Below are positions 1-7,942 of a stretch of DNA of 64,000 nt, in pieces. Every line of letters starts with the position of its first letter. Position 1 is the stretch's first letter. The translations under genes and the position numbers were made by a program. Below the pieces are notes generated by a model that saw only the letters and a program-made list of their open reading frames with translations, ran no database searches and was not told the origin of the DNA. Source of the stretch: Salinisphaera sp. G21_0 (lineage in GTDB: Bacteria > Pseudomonadota > Gammaproteobacteria > Pseudomonadales > Endozoicomonadaceae); NCBI RefSeq assembly GCF_017744115.1, contig NZ_JAGHQW010000005.1, positions 107,593 to 171,592 of the forward strand. Reading direction: 5' to 3'.

Positions 1-111
1 GATCTCCGTGGCCCTTGGCGCAATCTCTTTTGCCGCAAACTGCCTGACCTGCTCCCTGAGCATGTCGTTGGTTTCTCCAAGGTTGAAATTCAGCTCTGAG
101 TATTGGCTCAT
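1..111 (-). CDS. liuA: Isovaleryl-CoA dehydrogenase, N-terminal fragment cut by window edge
   Basis: The first 37 codons of a minus-strand gene run off the left edge. The visible peptide starts MSQYSELNFNLGETNDML and continues with a segment ending EIAPRA, the typical N-terminus of the isovaleryl-CoA dehydrogenases of leucine catabolism (acyl-CoA dehydrogenase family, FAD-dependent, cytoplasmic). The ATG at 111 is preceded by a GAGGAA Shine-Dalgarno-like sequence. It lies 52 bases downstream of, and in the same direction as, a MerR-family regulator, the usual liuR-liuA order. Only the N-terminus is visible, so the assignment rests on that motif plus context. Confidence 0.8.
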   Translation of the reverse strand, partial: MSQYSELNFNLGETNDMLREQVRQFAAKEIAPRATEI

Positions 112-163
112 TGGGGCTTCCTCACTTTTTATTGTTATTGCTGTGGGCGTTTTATCTAACGGT

Positions 164-547
164 TTACTGTTCGCTTTCCTTCAGGGCTTTAACACAGCGC
201 TTTCTGGCTTTGGTAAGTTCATCCTGCATTATGTGAATATCCTGAAGCTGTTGCTCAAGACGCATACTGGACGTATCAATGGCATCAAGCATTGCCCGGA
301 GTTGCTTTTTATTTCGGGACGTCGGGTCATACAGCGCAATCAAATCTCTGGATTCAGCCAGGCTTAAACCAAGACGCTTGCCCCGGACAATAAGCTTAAG
401 ATGAACGCGGTCCTTCTTGCTATATACGCGCTGCAGACCATTACGCTTTGGGCTGAGTAGCCCCTGATCCTCATAAAAGCGTATCGCCCTGGGAGTGAGG
501 TCAAACTCCCTGGCGAGTTCTGAAATAGTGAACGTGCTCTCGGACAT
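164..547 (-). CDS. liuR: MerR-family regulator, LiuR-like (leucine/isovalerate degradation)
   Basis: A 127-residue MerR-family regulator. The N-terminal winged helix-turn-helix (residues 7-75) has the typical FTISELAREFDLTPRAIRFY start and the LIVRGKRLGLSLAE wing region. A coiled-coil dimerisation helix follows (about 85-120). There is no cysteine-rich C-terminal metal site, which fits LiuR rather than a metal-responsive MerR. It heads the locus, with liuA directly downstream on the same strand, so it probably controls branched-chain acyl-CoA catabolism and itself. A palindrome overlapping its own predicted -35 box supports autoregulation. The family is certain; the LiuR identity comes mainly from the neighbour. 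Confidence 0.82.
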   Translation of the reverse strand: MSESTFTISELAREFDLTPRAIRFYEDQGLLSPKRNGLQRVYSKKDRVHLKLIVRGKRLGLSLAESRDLIALYDPTSRNKKQLRAMLDAIDTSSMRLEQQLQDIHIMQDELTKARKRCVKALKESEQ

Positions 548-604
548 GGTTCTGTGCTCATTATTGGCAGCGTGTTAAAGACGCTTCTTTCTAATCACGA
601 CTTG

Positions 605-633
605 AGTATAGCTTCCCCTTACGTAAACGTAAA
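605..633 (-). promoter_or_regulatory. Predicted liuR promoter with overlapping LiuR operator palindrome
   Basis: On the minus strand TTTACG (628-633) and TATACT (605-610) are separated by 17 bases, a sigma70-like arrangement about 60 bases upstream of the liuR start. A perfect dyad TTACGT-AA-ACGTAA (619-632) overlaps the -35 box. MerR-family regulators usually bind dyads within or next to the promoter spacer, so this is the best candidate LiuR operator. Confidence 0.6.
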
Positions 634-739
634 CTTGTCTGCTGGACCCACGGACTTTTCTGGTCTGGTAACTGTTTTTTAGCGTCGATTGCTTACCAGT
701 CAGGGTGAGGAGAGCTTCATCAGGGATATTAATATTCCT

Positions 740-1759
740 TCAGTCAGGGGGGGTGAAGGCGTAGGAAGAGAGGGAAGTGATGGATAATTCTGCTTTTTTT
801 GCATTCGCTGCCAGCTCTCCTTTTTCCCTCGCTACTTTTTCACTAAAGCCTTTTTTTAAGGCTGCTCTATAGGCGTTTGATCTTGCATTACATATGGCTT
901 TTATTGCCTTGCCTTTAGCGGTTTGGACGTATTTGGCTACACATCTGTTATTATTGGCTCTGCCTTTTTGGGATTTGGCGTATTTGGCCCTGCTAGCCTT
1001 GCCTTTATCGGTTTTGGCGTGTTTGGCTGCACTTCTGGCATGGGCCTCCCTGCGTTTTTCGGATGTGGCATATTTGGCTTTACTTTTTGCCTGGTTTGGC
1101 CTGCGTCTTTCAAAAGTACATACACCTTTGCGCGAAACAAGCAGAGGTTCACCAGAATCGTATGGTTCAGTTACTTTCAACCAGCCAGTTTCTTTGCACG
1201 CTTGTTGTTGTGTTGCTGTATTCCATGGATCGACTACAGCCGCTGGACTCCATGATGACTGAGAAAAACTGACTGATGCATTTTTCGAGGGTAATTGCTG
1301 AGCTATTTGTTGAGAGCTTCTTGGGGTTAAATCCTTTTTTGTAAAATTATCAGCGGCTTTCCTGGTTACATCACAAGGGACAATGGCAACAAGGTCTGCC
1401 TGTACATAGAATCCGGGAAACGGTGGTTTGTTTTCAGTGGATAGTAAATAAGAAATGGAAAAATCATTAAGGGAGCGTCTGGTAGAAGTCGGCATGCCCT
1501 GATTGGTTACGTAATTATTTATGTATCTGGCATGGGGTGAATGAACTATCTGTACATAATTGCCAGCCATACCTCGATGTGTGCTGATAGCATAAGGGTT
1601 TGCTAAAGGTGTTCCTGACAAATCCCGAAAACACGGATAAACAAAACCGAAATTTGAGCCTGCGTTAGATGTGTTCATTGAATTATAGAAATACTGAATT
1701 ACCGCTTGAGACTGTCCCTTCTTTAAAAAGTTCCTCCCTGATACAGCCCAATCAATCAC
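740..1759 (-). CDS. Hypothetical protein with basic C-terminal tandem repeats
   Basis: A 339-residue protein not recognised from any family. Residues 1-215 contain aromatic and polar stretches without a visible motif, signal peptide or membrane segment. Residues about 228-290 hold four imperfect 13-17-residue repeats built on A-K-[YH]-[AV]-x-[ST]-x-K-[GR]-[KR], very rich in Lys, Arg and Ala. Such a basic tail could bind nucleic acid or target a compartment, but nothing proves it. The longest frame starts with GTG at 1759; an internal ATG at 1678 is an alternative, and neither has a good Shine-Dalgarno. A small ORF relic near 27.9 kb encodes a comparable Lys/Arg-rich repeat. Confidence 0.6.
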   Translation of the reverse strand: MIDWAVSGRNFLKKGQSQAVIQYFYNSMNTSNAGSNFGFVYPCFRDLSGTPLANPYAISTHRGMAGNYVQIVHSPHARYINNYVTNQGMPTSTRRSLNDFSISYLLSTENKPPFPGFYVQADLVAIVPCDVTRKAADNFTKKDLTPRSSQQIAQQLPSKNASVSFSQSSWSPAAVVDPWNTATQQQACKETGWLKVTEPYDSGEPLLVSRKGVCTFERRRPNQAKSKAKYATSEKRREAHARSAAKHAKTDKGKASRAKYAKSQKGRANNNRCVAKYVQTAKGKAIKAICNARSNAYRAALKKGFSEKVAREKGELAANAKKAELSITSLSSYAFTPPD

Positions 1760-1878
1760 AAAAGAAGTGTGGATGGCAGATAAAAAAGTAGAGTTTAGAC
1801 GACATAGATAGCCTGCCTGGTGATATCAGGCAGGAGAAGGAATTGACACTGCTGGTCCCGGTAAAAAGTGGTTAGAAA

Positions 1879-2634
1879 CTACTTCCGGTCAAGTTTGAAA
1901 ACATGCTCTGTAATTACTTGCAAACCCTGGGCCTGTTTTCGTGGTGAGGGTTTGGTGTCCCGTGTCTCAATCAGATCGATCTCGAAGTGGTCACCGTAGA
2001 GTGCTTTTACCCGATTGGGTGGGATACTGAATGGTGGCGCTGCTGCGGCAGTATCATCATATTCAACCGTGATCAACAGAATTTGCTCAATATCCGTTGC
2101 GATGCGCAGAAGTTGTTCTATGTAGGCTTCCTGCTTGCCGGGAGGGAGTGCAACCAGTGCTGCCCGGTCATAAACAAATCTGGCCGGAATACTCTCTTCT
2201 GTCAGGGTGAAAAAATCCCCCTGAATCAGGGCTAACCGTTCGCTGGACCAGTACTCATGTTCACCGGCGGTCTGCCTTGTGTAATTGAGGTTTTGCTCGG
2301 AAAAAAAAGCATCCACGGCAATCTCGCTCAATTCGGAGCCAATAACAAAGTGTCCCTGCTTATGGAGCTCAACCATATCAAGGCTTTTGCCACACAGCGG
2401 AACGAACACCATATCCTTTGGTACTGCGCGTATTTTGGGCCAGTGTTTAACCAGCATAGGGTTGGCCTGATCAAGATGGAAGCCAATGTTATTGTTCTGC
2501 CAATGAGACTGCCAGTTAATCTCGTCCATTGCTATTGATATCCCGTTATCATGGTCGGACACTGAATTGGATGCTTTGCAATTACTAACCATACCGGCTG
2601 CCAGTAGGAAGATAAATAGCTGAGTGTAGTTCAT
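1879..2634 (-). CDS. tpm: Thiopurine S-methyltransferase-like protein with N-terminal export-like extension
   Basis: A SAM-dependent methyltransferase of the TPMT family, which methylates thiopurines and, in bacteria, selenium or tellurium compounds. The core begins at MDEINWQSHWQ. It carries the family hallmarks VFVPLCGKSLDMVEL (SAM loop), IGSELSEIAV and the VYDRAALVALP segment, and ends VFKLDRK. Family members normally start at the equivalent of MDxxxW, but this frame continues upstream for 36 residues from ATG 2634: a hydrophobic stretch (LFIFLLAAGMV), then Cys and a Ser/Asp-rich linker, resembling a signal peptide or anchor. The core-only start (ATG 2526) has no ribosome-binding site; the 2634 start has a weak AGAGAG. 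Export would be unusual because SAM is cytoplasmic. Confidence 0.8.
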   Translation of the reverse strand: MNYTQLFIFLLAAGMVSNCKASNSVSDHDNGISIAMDEINWQSHWQNNNIGFHLDQANPMLVKHWPKIRAVPKDMVFVPLCGKSLDMVELHKQGHFVIGSELSEIAVDAFFSEQNLNYTRQTAGEHEYWSSERLALIQGDFFTLTEESIPARFVYDRAALVALPPGKQEAYIEQLLRIATDIEQILLITVEYDDTAAAAPPFSIPPNRVKALYGDHFEIDLIETRDTKPSPRKQAQGLQVITEHVFKLDRK

Positions 2635-2816
2635 GATCAGCTTTACTCTCTGAAGTGGTGCATACAAGGTAGCAGAATGCCACTGGTTGTGATTGAAGGG
2701 ACGCATTGAGCAGGAAGATCCACGATGGGAAATTCCCTGGCAAAGAAACTGACATCCAGGGGCAGGGTTGTGCTGTCCGATACCGGCCGCCCCCCCATTA
2801 ATACCTGGCCTGTGAA

Positions 2817-2981
2817 TAAGTAGTTAACCAAATGAAATCATATTTTTCTGACTAAGTGGACAGTCACTCTGCGGCGTTGCAACTCCGGTCACATAGCTAC
2901 GGCTATGCTTCCTACGTTGCGCCTTGCATAGTAACTGTCCACTTAGCCAGAAATATACGATTCCATTTGGCCAACTACTTA
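2817..2981. repeat. 165-bp palindromic MITE-like element
   Basis: The two ends are inverted copies of about 50 bp (starting TAAGTAGTTAACCAAATG on the left and its near-complement on the right) with few mismatches, including the shared block CTAAGTGGACAGT. The centre contains a second dyad around ACATAGCTACGGCTATG. There is no ORF inside. The whole unit could fold as one long hairpin. A 42-bp deleted relative lies at 6239-6280. Confidence 0.75.
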
Positions 2982-3013
2982 GGGTGTGAAACAGCCCGTT
3001 TTGAGCAGGTGAC

Positions 3014-3943
3014 TCAATTATTGATCACCTGTTGACAAAACTTATCCAATAAATCGGGATTTAAAACAATTTTTAATTTTTCACGTGTATCAGTAAGGCT
3101 GACTGATGGGTGGATTTTAAGCCAATCGTGTAACAAGGCGGAATTGGATTTACTCATATTTGTTACAAATATTTTCAGATCGTCATCTGCTAAATTATCA
3201 ATCAGAATGTTCCAGTCAGGTGCAATAATGAGGTCAGGGCTATCTAAATCGAAACTCTGACTACTGACATTGAAAAAATATTTGAACTGGAATGGGTCAC
3301 CGCTTTTCAGAATTCCAAAGGCAATCCGCGTATCATCATAGTCATGAATATACCAGTCACTATCACAATATGAGTAAACTGTTTCTACCTCTGGCGTAGT
3401 GCCTGGCTTCAGTTTATGCTCCTTCATATTATGCTCTTTCATAATATTTGGTAACGGGATACCCTTAATATCAATATTTTTTAAATCCACGTATTCATTG
3501 CAGCTTATATTGTCCTCGTCCTTTGCCTCTTGGGGCTTCAGTAATAACATCAGTGCATTTTTATCTTTTTTCAATTCGGATAATTCTGCAAAAGTATGGT
3601 TGTTTTCTAATAGTTCGATAATTTCATTAATAAACTCAACAGGGAATTTTTCGTTTTGTTCAAAAACTTTGCCAGTGTTTGCAATCAATGCAGGGGTAAC
3701 CTTCGGGGGGCTGGCAGCCTCATTAGATGAAACAGTACCAACGTTTTCAAATCTGGAGGTGTAATCATTCTTATCAGCTTCAGTTGAAGCTCCATCTACT
3801 TGAGAGAAATGAGTGACAGCCCGGGTTGGGGATATATCTACACGAAAAGGGCCAAAATCGACTTGCCCGCTTTCAGTGTCTTGAGAATGTGCTCTGAAAC
3901 GATTACACGAATCAGGAGGGAGGTTGATTTTATCAAAATTCAT
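3014..3943 (-). CDS. Hypothetical protein, 309 aa
   Basis: Not recognised. The start is well supported: AGGA lies 8 bases before the ATG at 3943. The protein is acidic and soluble-looking, without signal peptide or membrane segment. A disordered Ser/Thr-rich N-terminus (1-95) precedes a helical region (100-150) and an aromatic stretch (about 190-230, with YCDSDWYIHDYDDTRIAFG) that looks like a folded core. Codon use is AT-richer than in the adjacent GTPase gene. It sits among other orphan genes on the minus strand with no operon partner that suggests a role. Confidence 0.55.
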   Translation of the reverse strand: MNFDKINLPPDSCNRFRAHSQDTESGQVDFGPFRVDISPTRAVTHFSQVDGASTEADKNDYTSRFENVGTVSSNEAASPPKVTPALIANTGKVFEQNEKFPVEFINEIIELLENNHTFAELSELKKDKNALMLLLKPQEAKDEDNISCNEYVDLKNIDIKGIPLPNIMKEHNMKEHKLKPGTTPEVETVYSYCDSDWYIHDYDDTRIAFGILKSGDPFQFKYFFNVSSQSFDLDSPDLIIAPDWNILIDNLADDDLKIFVTNMSKSNSALLHDWLKIHPSVSLTDTREKLKIVLNPDLLDKFCQQVINN

Positions 3944-4265
3944 TACAGCTATCCTGAAAATTTATTATCATTCTGAAATAAATATGTTGTTGATTTAATT
4001 TTGTCTAGTAACATATTACAAGAGATTAAATAACAGGGTGATTAAATCATTAAATGTTGATGAAACTTGATCTTACTTGATTGGACAAGATGTTGGGTAG
4101 GAAAGTTCACACTCTGGGTCTAATAAATGTTGGACATAAGATAAAGAGTCATTTTCTGGCAGGCAGGAGAGGGAAAAGCTTTTCTTGCAGAAGTGGTCGG
4201 CGGTAAACAGCTTTATCGGGATATTCCTTTTTCCTGGTTGGAGTCCCGATGCATGAATGAAGTTT
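3944..4265. other. Gene-free stretch between two minus-strand genes
   Basis: About 320 AT-rich bases. A 95-codon minus-strand frame (4073-4360) crosses it but mostly overlaps the 3' end of the CobW-type gene in another frame, and it has no recognisable motif. No convincing terminator, repeat or RNA was seen. Confidence 0.5.
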
Positions 4266-5273
4266 TCAGATAATGGTTTCCTGTAGCCTGGTTTCAAAGT
4301 CATCCCAGTCCATAGGTGCGCTGCTGATGATTTCCAGGCGGCTATCTGACGTTTCTTCAATCTCTATCACACTGACAATGCCATCCTGCATATTAAAACC
4401 TTTCACCCCCTGGTCTGTTTTTGCCACTGCTTTTAATCGCTGGGCAGTTTGCGCATGAATCAGTGAGAACAGCCGGTCAAATGAAAACGAAGCGCTTTCA
4501 GAAAACAGCCAGCCACAGCTGAAATGATGCTGGCCTGTGTTCTCCTTACGGAGGAAAAGCTGGCCTTCAGGTAGCTTGAGGCCCATGGCTTCGGTGGTCT
4601 GCAGCTGATCAGGGCTTTTCTGATGTGCATGGTGTGCTTTGGGGTTAACCGCCACACGATCACGGTGAGGAAGATCCAGCAACTCTACGGATAATGCACC
4701 TTGCTTTACCCAGGCCGTTTCTGGTTTTGGCTCCGGCAGCTGGTCTGCAAACTGCTCAAAACGTCTGCGGTCAGTTTCGCAGGATAAGTCAGTTTTGTTG
4801 GCTACCAGAACATCGGCCAGATGAATCTGATCCCGAAAATTGTCATTCTCAAGGTATCGGGTATCTTCAAGGTTGCGCGGATCCACAAGGCAGATACTCG
4901 CTTCCGGGCTCAGAACCTCACGGTAATACTCTCCTTGCAGTGTGTTAATAATTTCCTGGGGATGGCCCAGCCCGGTGGGCTCAATCAGCAGCCGGTCCGG
5001 TTTGCTGCGGGCGATCAGCATATTAAGGCCAATCTGCATGGGTAGTCCGGCCACGCAGCACATACAGCCCCCGGGCACTTCTCGCACGAATACATCATTA
5101 CGTGCCGAAGAGCCTTGTAACAGGGCACCATCAATACCGACTTCGCCAAACTCATTGACCAGCACAGCCCAGGTTTCGTTTTCCGGTTTCTGCCTGAGTA
5201 AATGCAAAATGGCGGTGGTTTTACCGGAGCCCAGGAAGCCGGTGATCAAATTGGCAGGAATTTTTTTCTGCAT
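4266..5273 (-). CDS. CobW/COG0523-family GTP-binding protein (metal chaperone)
   Basis: A 335-residue G3E-family P-loop GTPase. Residues 10-20 hold the Walker A motif (TGFLGSGKTT), residues 68-73 the GGCMCC metal-binding CxCC signature of COG0523 proteins, and the NKTD guanine-specificity motif lies near 160. A His-containing linker (KAHHAHQ, about 208-215) and a C-terminal CobW_C-like domain follow. Known members (YjiA, YeiR, ZNG1) use GTP hydrolysis to deliver zinc or cobalt to client enzymes in the cytoplasm. It stands alone, and no Zur-type operator was recognised upstream, so the metal and client are unknown. Confidence 0.88.
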   Translation of the reverse strand: MQKKIPANLITGFLGSGKTTAILHLLRQKPENETWAVLVNEFGEVGIDGALLQGSSARNDVFVREVPGGCMCCVAGLPMQIGLNMLIARSKPDRLLIEPTGLGHPQEIINTLQGEYYREVLSPEASICLVDPRNLEDTRYLENDNFRDQIHLADVLVANKTDLSCETDRRRFEQFADQLPEPKPETAWVKQGALSVELLDLPHRDRVAVNPKAHHAHQKSPDQLQTTEAMGLKLPEGQLFLRKENTGQHHFSCGWLFSESASFSFDRLFSLIHAQTAQRLKAVAKTDQGVKGFNMQDGIVSVIEIEETSDSRLEIISSAPMDWDDFETRLQETII

Positions 5274-5469
5274 TGTATTAACAGCCTTGCAATTTCAGGC
5301 AAGTGTAGCAGCCTGCTCGAGATTCTAAAAATAAGGTGTGGTCAGGAAGGGAGCAGGGCTAATTCATCATGGCCATAGCGGCAGTCAGTGTTTCCTGATT
5401 TCTCCGGGCAGTATATTGACGACCGGAGAAGGAGGTATTGAGGTTATTCCAGACCTGAGACCAGGGCCT

Positions 5470-6114
5470 TCACATCGCATACAATTTATTAATAAAGTTT
5501 TTTGTGAACAAACCTGCCGCAATGCATTGGCGAATAAATGGTGTCAGTGGTTTTAAAGTTTGGCTAAATAGCTGTGAAAGATCCAGAAAATCCTTGCTCT
5601 CCTGAGCTGCGCCAAGACCAAATTGTTCCTTTACATAAGGTAGATTTTGACAGGTTTTAAATGAACCATCGGAGCTTATTTGATCGTGAAGTGCAAGTAT
5701 AACCCTATTTACTTTCTCCTTTGATTTTGGGCTGAAGCAGTCTTTCCCCGACCAGGAGGGTACATAATGTTTCTTTTGCCATTGGTCCCAGTTCCAATTA
5801 TCGGGTTCATTGGGGTTTCGTGCAGCGGTACTGACCTGCTGAAGTTGCGTTACAGTCAGTTGAAAACGTTCTATAAGATGATCAATCAGTGGCCTGACAA
5901 TCTGGTGTGCCTGACAGTTGTTCTCCGCAGCTGCCGTTAAAACAAGAGCATCAACTTTCTGGTTAACGGTTGTTAATGACTGATTAAATGTCGCACTTTC
6001 CTGTGCCATTTCTGCCATGACAGCATTGTAAGAGGGAGGAGCGGTATTGTAAGAGGTAGGACCGGTCAATGGTGTGGTATAAACAGTGTCATTATTTCCT
6101 GTTGGATCAAGCAT
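5470..6114 (-). CDS. Hypothetical protein with N-terminal PPxY motif
   Basis: A 214-residue orphan protein. The first 35 residues are Thr/Pro/Tyr-rich and include TAPPSYNAVM, a match to the PPxY consensus bound by eukaryotic WW domains of Nedd4-type ubiquitin ligases. The rest (40-214) is soluble and mostly helical, with a Trp-rich segment (NWNWDQWQKKHYVPSW, near 105-120). There is no signal peptide. An AAGG lies upstream of ATG 6114. No family was recognised. Because another protein in this window carries several [LP]PxY motifs, the motif may be functional, but one short match can be chance. Confidence 0.55.
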   Translation of the reverse strand: MLDPTGNNDTVYTTPLTGPTSYNTAPPSYNAVMAEMAQESATFNQSLTTVNQKVDALVLTAAAENNCQAHQIVRPLIDHLIERFQLTVTQLQQVSTAARNPNEPDNWNWDQWQKKHYVPSWSGKDCFSPKSKEKVNRVILALHDQISSDGSFKTCQNLPYVKEQFGLGAAQESKDFLDLSQLFSQTLKPLTPFIRQCIAAGLFTKNFINKLYAM

Positions 6115-6238
6115 AAAAAGACCTTTTTGTTGAGACGTAGATGTTGTTGTTCAGATGAGCTGAATAACTTAATCACTCTGCACAGACAAAGAGCTTATGC
6201 TGTCGTTTAGTCTGTTTAATCCGCCAATAGTTCCCTCG

Positions 6239-6280
6239 GTAACCAAATGAAATTTACGATGCCATTTCGCCAACTGCTTA
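6239..6280. repeat. Deleted copy of the 165-bp palindromic element
   Basis: The sequence joins a left-end segment (GTAACCAAATGAAAT) directly to a right-end segment (TTACGATGCCATTTCGCC, then AACTGCTTA) of the element at 2817-2981, with a few substitutions. The internal ~120 bp are missing. It lies between two minus-strand genes. Confidence 0.55.
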
Positions 6281-6384
6281 AAGCCATTAATCACGACGGG
6301 TGAGCTCCTTGTTTACCAGCCAGATAAACCGTCTGTGACATGGCAATGACTTATGCGCTGTTGCTGTCACAGCGGCAAAGGACG

Positions 6385-7062
6385 TTATACGTCGTTTTGA
6401 ATATAGTTACGTTGCGCTTTCTGGTAACGCCGGGCCTGAATAATTATCTGCATGTTTTTCAGTGTGTGATACGGTGTATCAACCACAATACTGTTGGATA
6501 ACCAGGCAGGGAGAGCGCCGCCCGGCTCTGCATGCACCTGATAAACAACATCAATCTGGCCGTCTGCTGCTGGCGTAAACAACCAGAAGCCATTCATTCT
6601 GGTAATACGTACATAATCGTTATTTGCAGGCATTTGATCATTTTTGGCCGTCAGGTCAACACGAACAACTTTGCTGGTTGCATCCTGACGGGTACGGGAG
6701 TGTACAACGGTGTCACGATCCGATACTGGCCAGGGGGCTTTGGTGATCATATAAGTAATGGCTTCACCCCGGTCCTGGTGGTATTCGATAGCATCGATGC
6801 CACCGCAGTTATGCATCCACTCTGTTGCGACGGCAACATCTTCGATTAACGCTACCGGCGCTGTCAGCGTGGATGAAATGGTCATTTCACCACGAAACTC
6901 CCGCAGCTCTGAACCGGCAACGTTTCGGGTAAAAACTTTAATGCCTGAATCACTGTCGTCTTTTACCAGTTGCCATTCGAAGTGCTCGCTTTTCTCTTCG
7001 GCCAGAGCCAGAGTAGTCCAGGCTAACAAAACCGAGATACCACAGGTAATCAAATACTTCAT
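6385..7062 (-). CDS. Exported START-domain (lipid-transfer-like) protein
   Basis: A 225-residue protein with a clear signal peptide (residues 1-21, cleavage after LALA), so probably periplasmic. The mature part is a bacterial START domain: WQLVKDDSDSGIKVFTR at the start, then VALIEDVAVATEWMHNC, the WPVSDRDTVV segment and a C-terminal helix after VYQVHAEPGGALPAWLSN. START domains form a deep hydrophobic pocket for sterols, phospholipids or other lipids. The ligand cannot be told from sequence. It is a single gene, with nothing in the same direction directly upstream. Confidence 0.85.
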   Translation of the reverse strand: MKYLITCGISVLLAWTTLALAEEKSEHFEWQLVKDDSDSGIKVFTRNVAGSELREFRGEMTISSTLTAPVALIEDVAVATEWMHNCGGIDAIEYHQDRGEAITYMITKAPWPVSDRDTVVHSRTRQDATSKVVRVDLTAKNDQMPANNDYVRITRMNGFWLFTPAADGQIDVVYQVHAEPGGALPAWLSNSIVVDTPYHTLKNMQIIIQARRYQKAQRNYIQNDV

Positions 7063-7431
7063 TACTGTTGCTCCATAACATTATTATTGGTGGAGAAAGT
7101 GCAATCTGTTCACGACAGGCAGCACCATTGTTGCAAAGTTAATCCACTCTGACACGGACAAAAAATACCGCCCCTTCAGGCTACATTATAAAAAGCCGTG
7201 AGATAAAAAGTCACACACCGTCATTCGGGCTTCAATTGAGTTGACCAGCACCTGATATTCAAGATCAACTACTTAGTCGATACGGCAAGTTATTGATCAC
7301 TCTCTGAACTTGTGTGTTATCTTTTGAATTGGTCTGACACCATGCTTGACATAAGTCAGTATGATGTCAGGCCAAATGCCCCATGATGCGCCTTCAACGT
7401 CTCATTCCGGAAACAATAAAGGAATAATTGA
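7063..7431. other. Divergent intergenic region (START gene / GH2 pseudogene)
   Basis: About 370 bases that must hold both divergent promoters. The only structured signal is a long imperfect dyad at 7331-7373. A 12-base match to the end of the 165-bp element (near 7264) is too short to count as a copy. Confidence 0.5.
7331..7373. promoter_or_regulatory. 43-bp imperfect dyad, candidate operator upstream of GH2 gene
   Basis: The arms GGTCTGACACCATGCT and AGTATGATGTCAGGCC are inverted copies with three mismatches. They flank an inner dyad TGAC-ATAA-GTCA. It lies about 60 bases before the GTG of the former hydrolase gene, a fitting place for a sugar-responsive operator. No regulator gene is adjacent. 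Confidence 0.35.
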
Positions 7432-7942
7432 GTGAAGAAGCATCATTTGTTGATCCCGGCTCTGTCGCTGGCCCTGATAGCCGGGTGTAACAACGACGAT
7501 AACGACGATACTTCCCCTCCAGTAATCAATCCCGAGCCCGGGTTTACCTCCCAACCCAGGGAGAGTGACCTGATCAATAATGACTGGCAATTCCGGATGG
7601 ACTACATTTCCCCGGAGTCTGTCATCAGCGGTTATGATGACAGTAGCTGGGAGCAGGTCAACATTCCTCATGTCTGGGATATTGATAATGGCCAGGGCGG
7701 GGGTAGTTATTTTTATGGGCAATCCTCCTACTCGCAAAAATCTGTTCATAGACCAACTGGTCCCGGACCAGCGTTACTACCTCGAATTTGAAGGGGCTGC
7801 ACTGATCTCCACAGTCTATGTCAACGGTCAGGAAGTGGGTGAACATAACGGTGGCTTCTCCATCTTCCGTTTTGACGTCACTGACTATTTGCAGGCCGGT
7901 AATAACCAATTAACCGTACAGGTTGATCATAAATCGCGTCAA
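7432..7942 (+). pseudogene. 5' remnant of lipoprotein glycoside hydrolase family 2 (beta-galactosidase-like)
   Basis: GTG 7432 opens a lipoprotein signal (hydrophobic stretch ending LIAGC) followed by the GH2 N-terminal sugar-binding domain: NNDWQFRMD, SGYDDSSWEQVNIPHVWD, then YYLEFEGAALISTVYVNGQEVGEHNGGFS. The reading frame shifts at one extra T (7732): removing it restores SSYRKNLFID, matching the family YRK motif. After VQVDHKSRQ the gene is interrupted by a TnpB element, and the catalytic barrel is absent on both sides of the insertion. In working relatives the enzyme is an outer-membrane or periplasmic glycosidase. This copy cannot make one. Confidence 0.8.

Noticed and set aside
894..1262. 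Hydrophobic 122-codon plus-strand ORF resembling a membrane protein
   Set aside because: It is the antisense of the Lys/Ala-rich repeats at 740-1759; the complement of AAA/GCC-rich codons reads as Phe/Gly/Leu.
4073..4360. 95-codon minus-strand ORF downstream of the CobW-type gene
   Set aside because: A third of it overlaps the GTPase gene in another frame, with no ribosome-binding site or motif.
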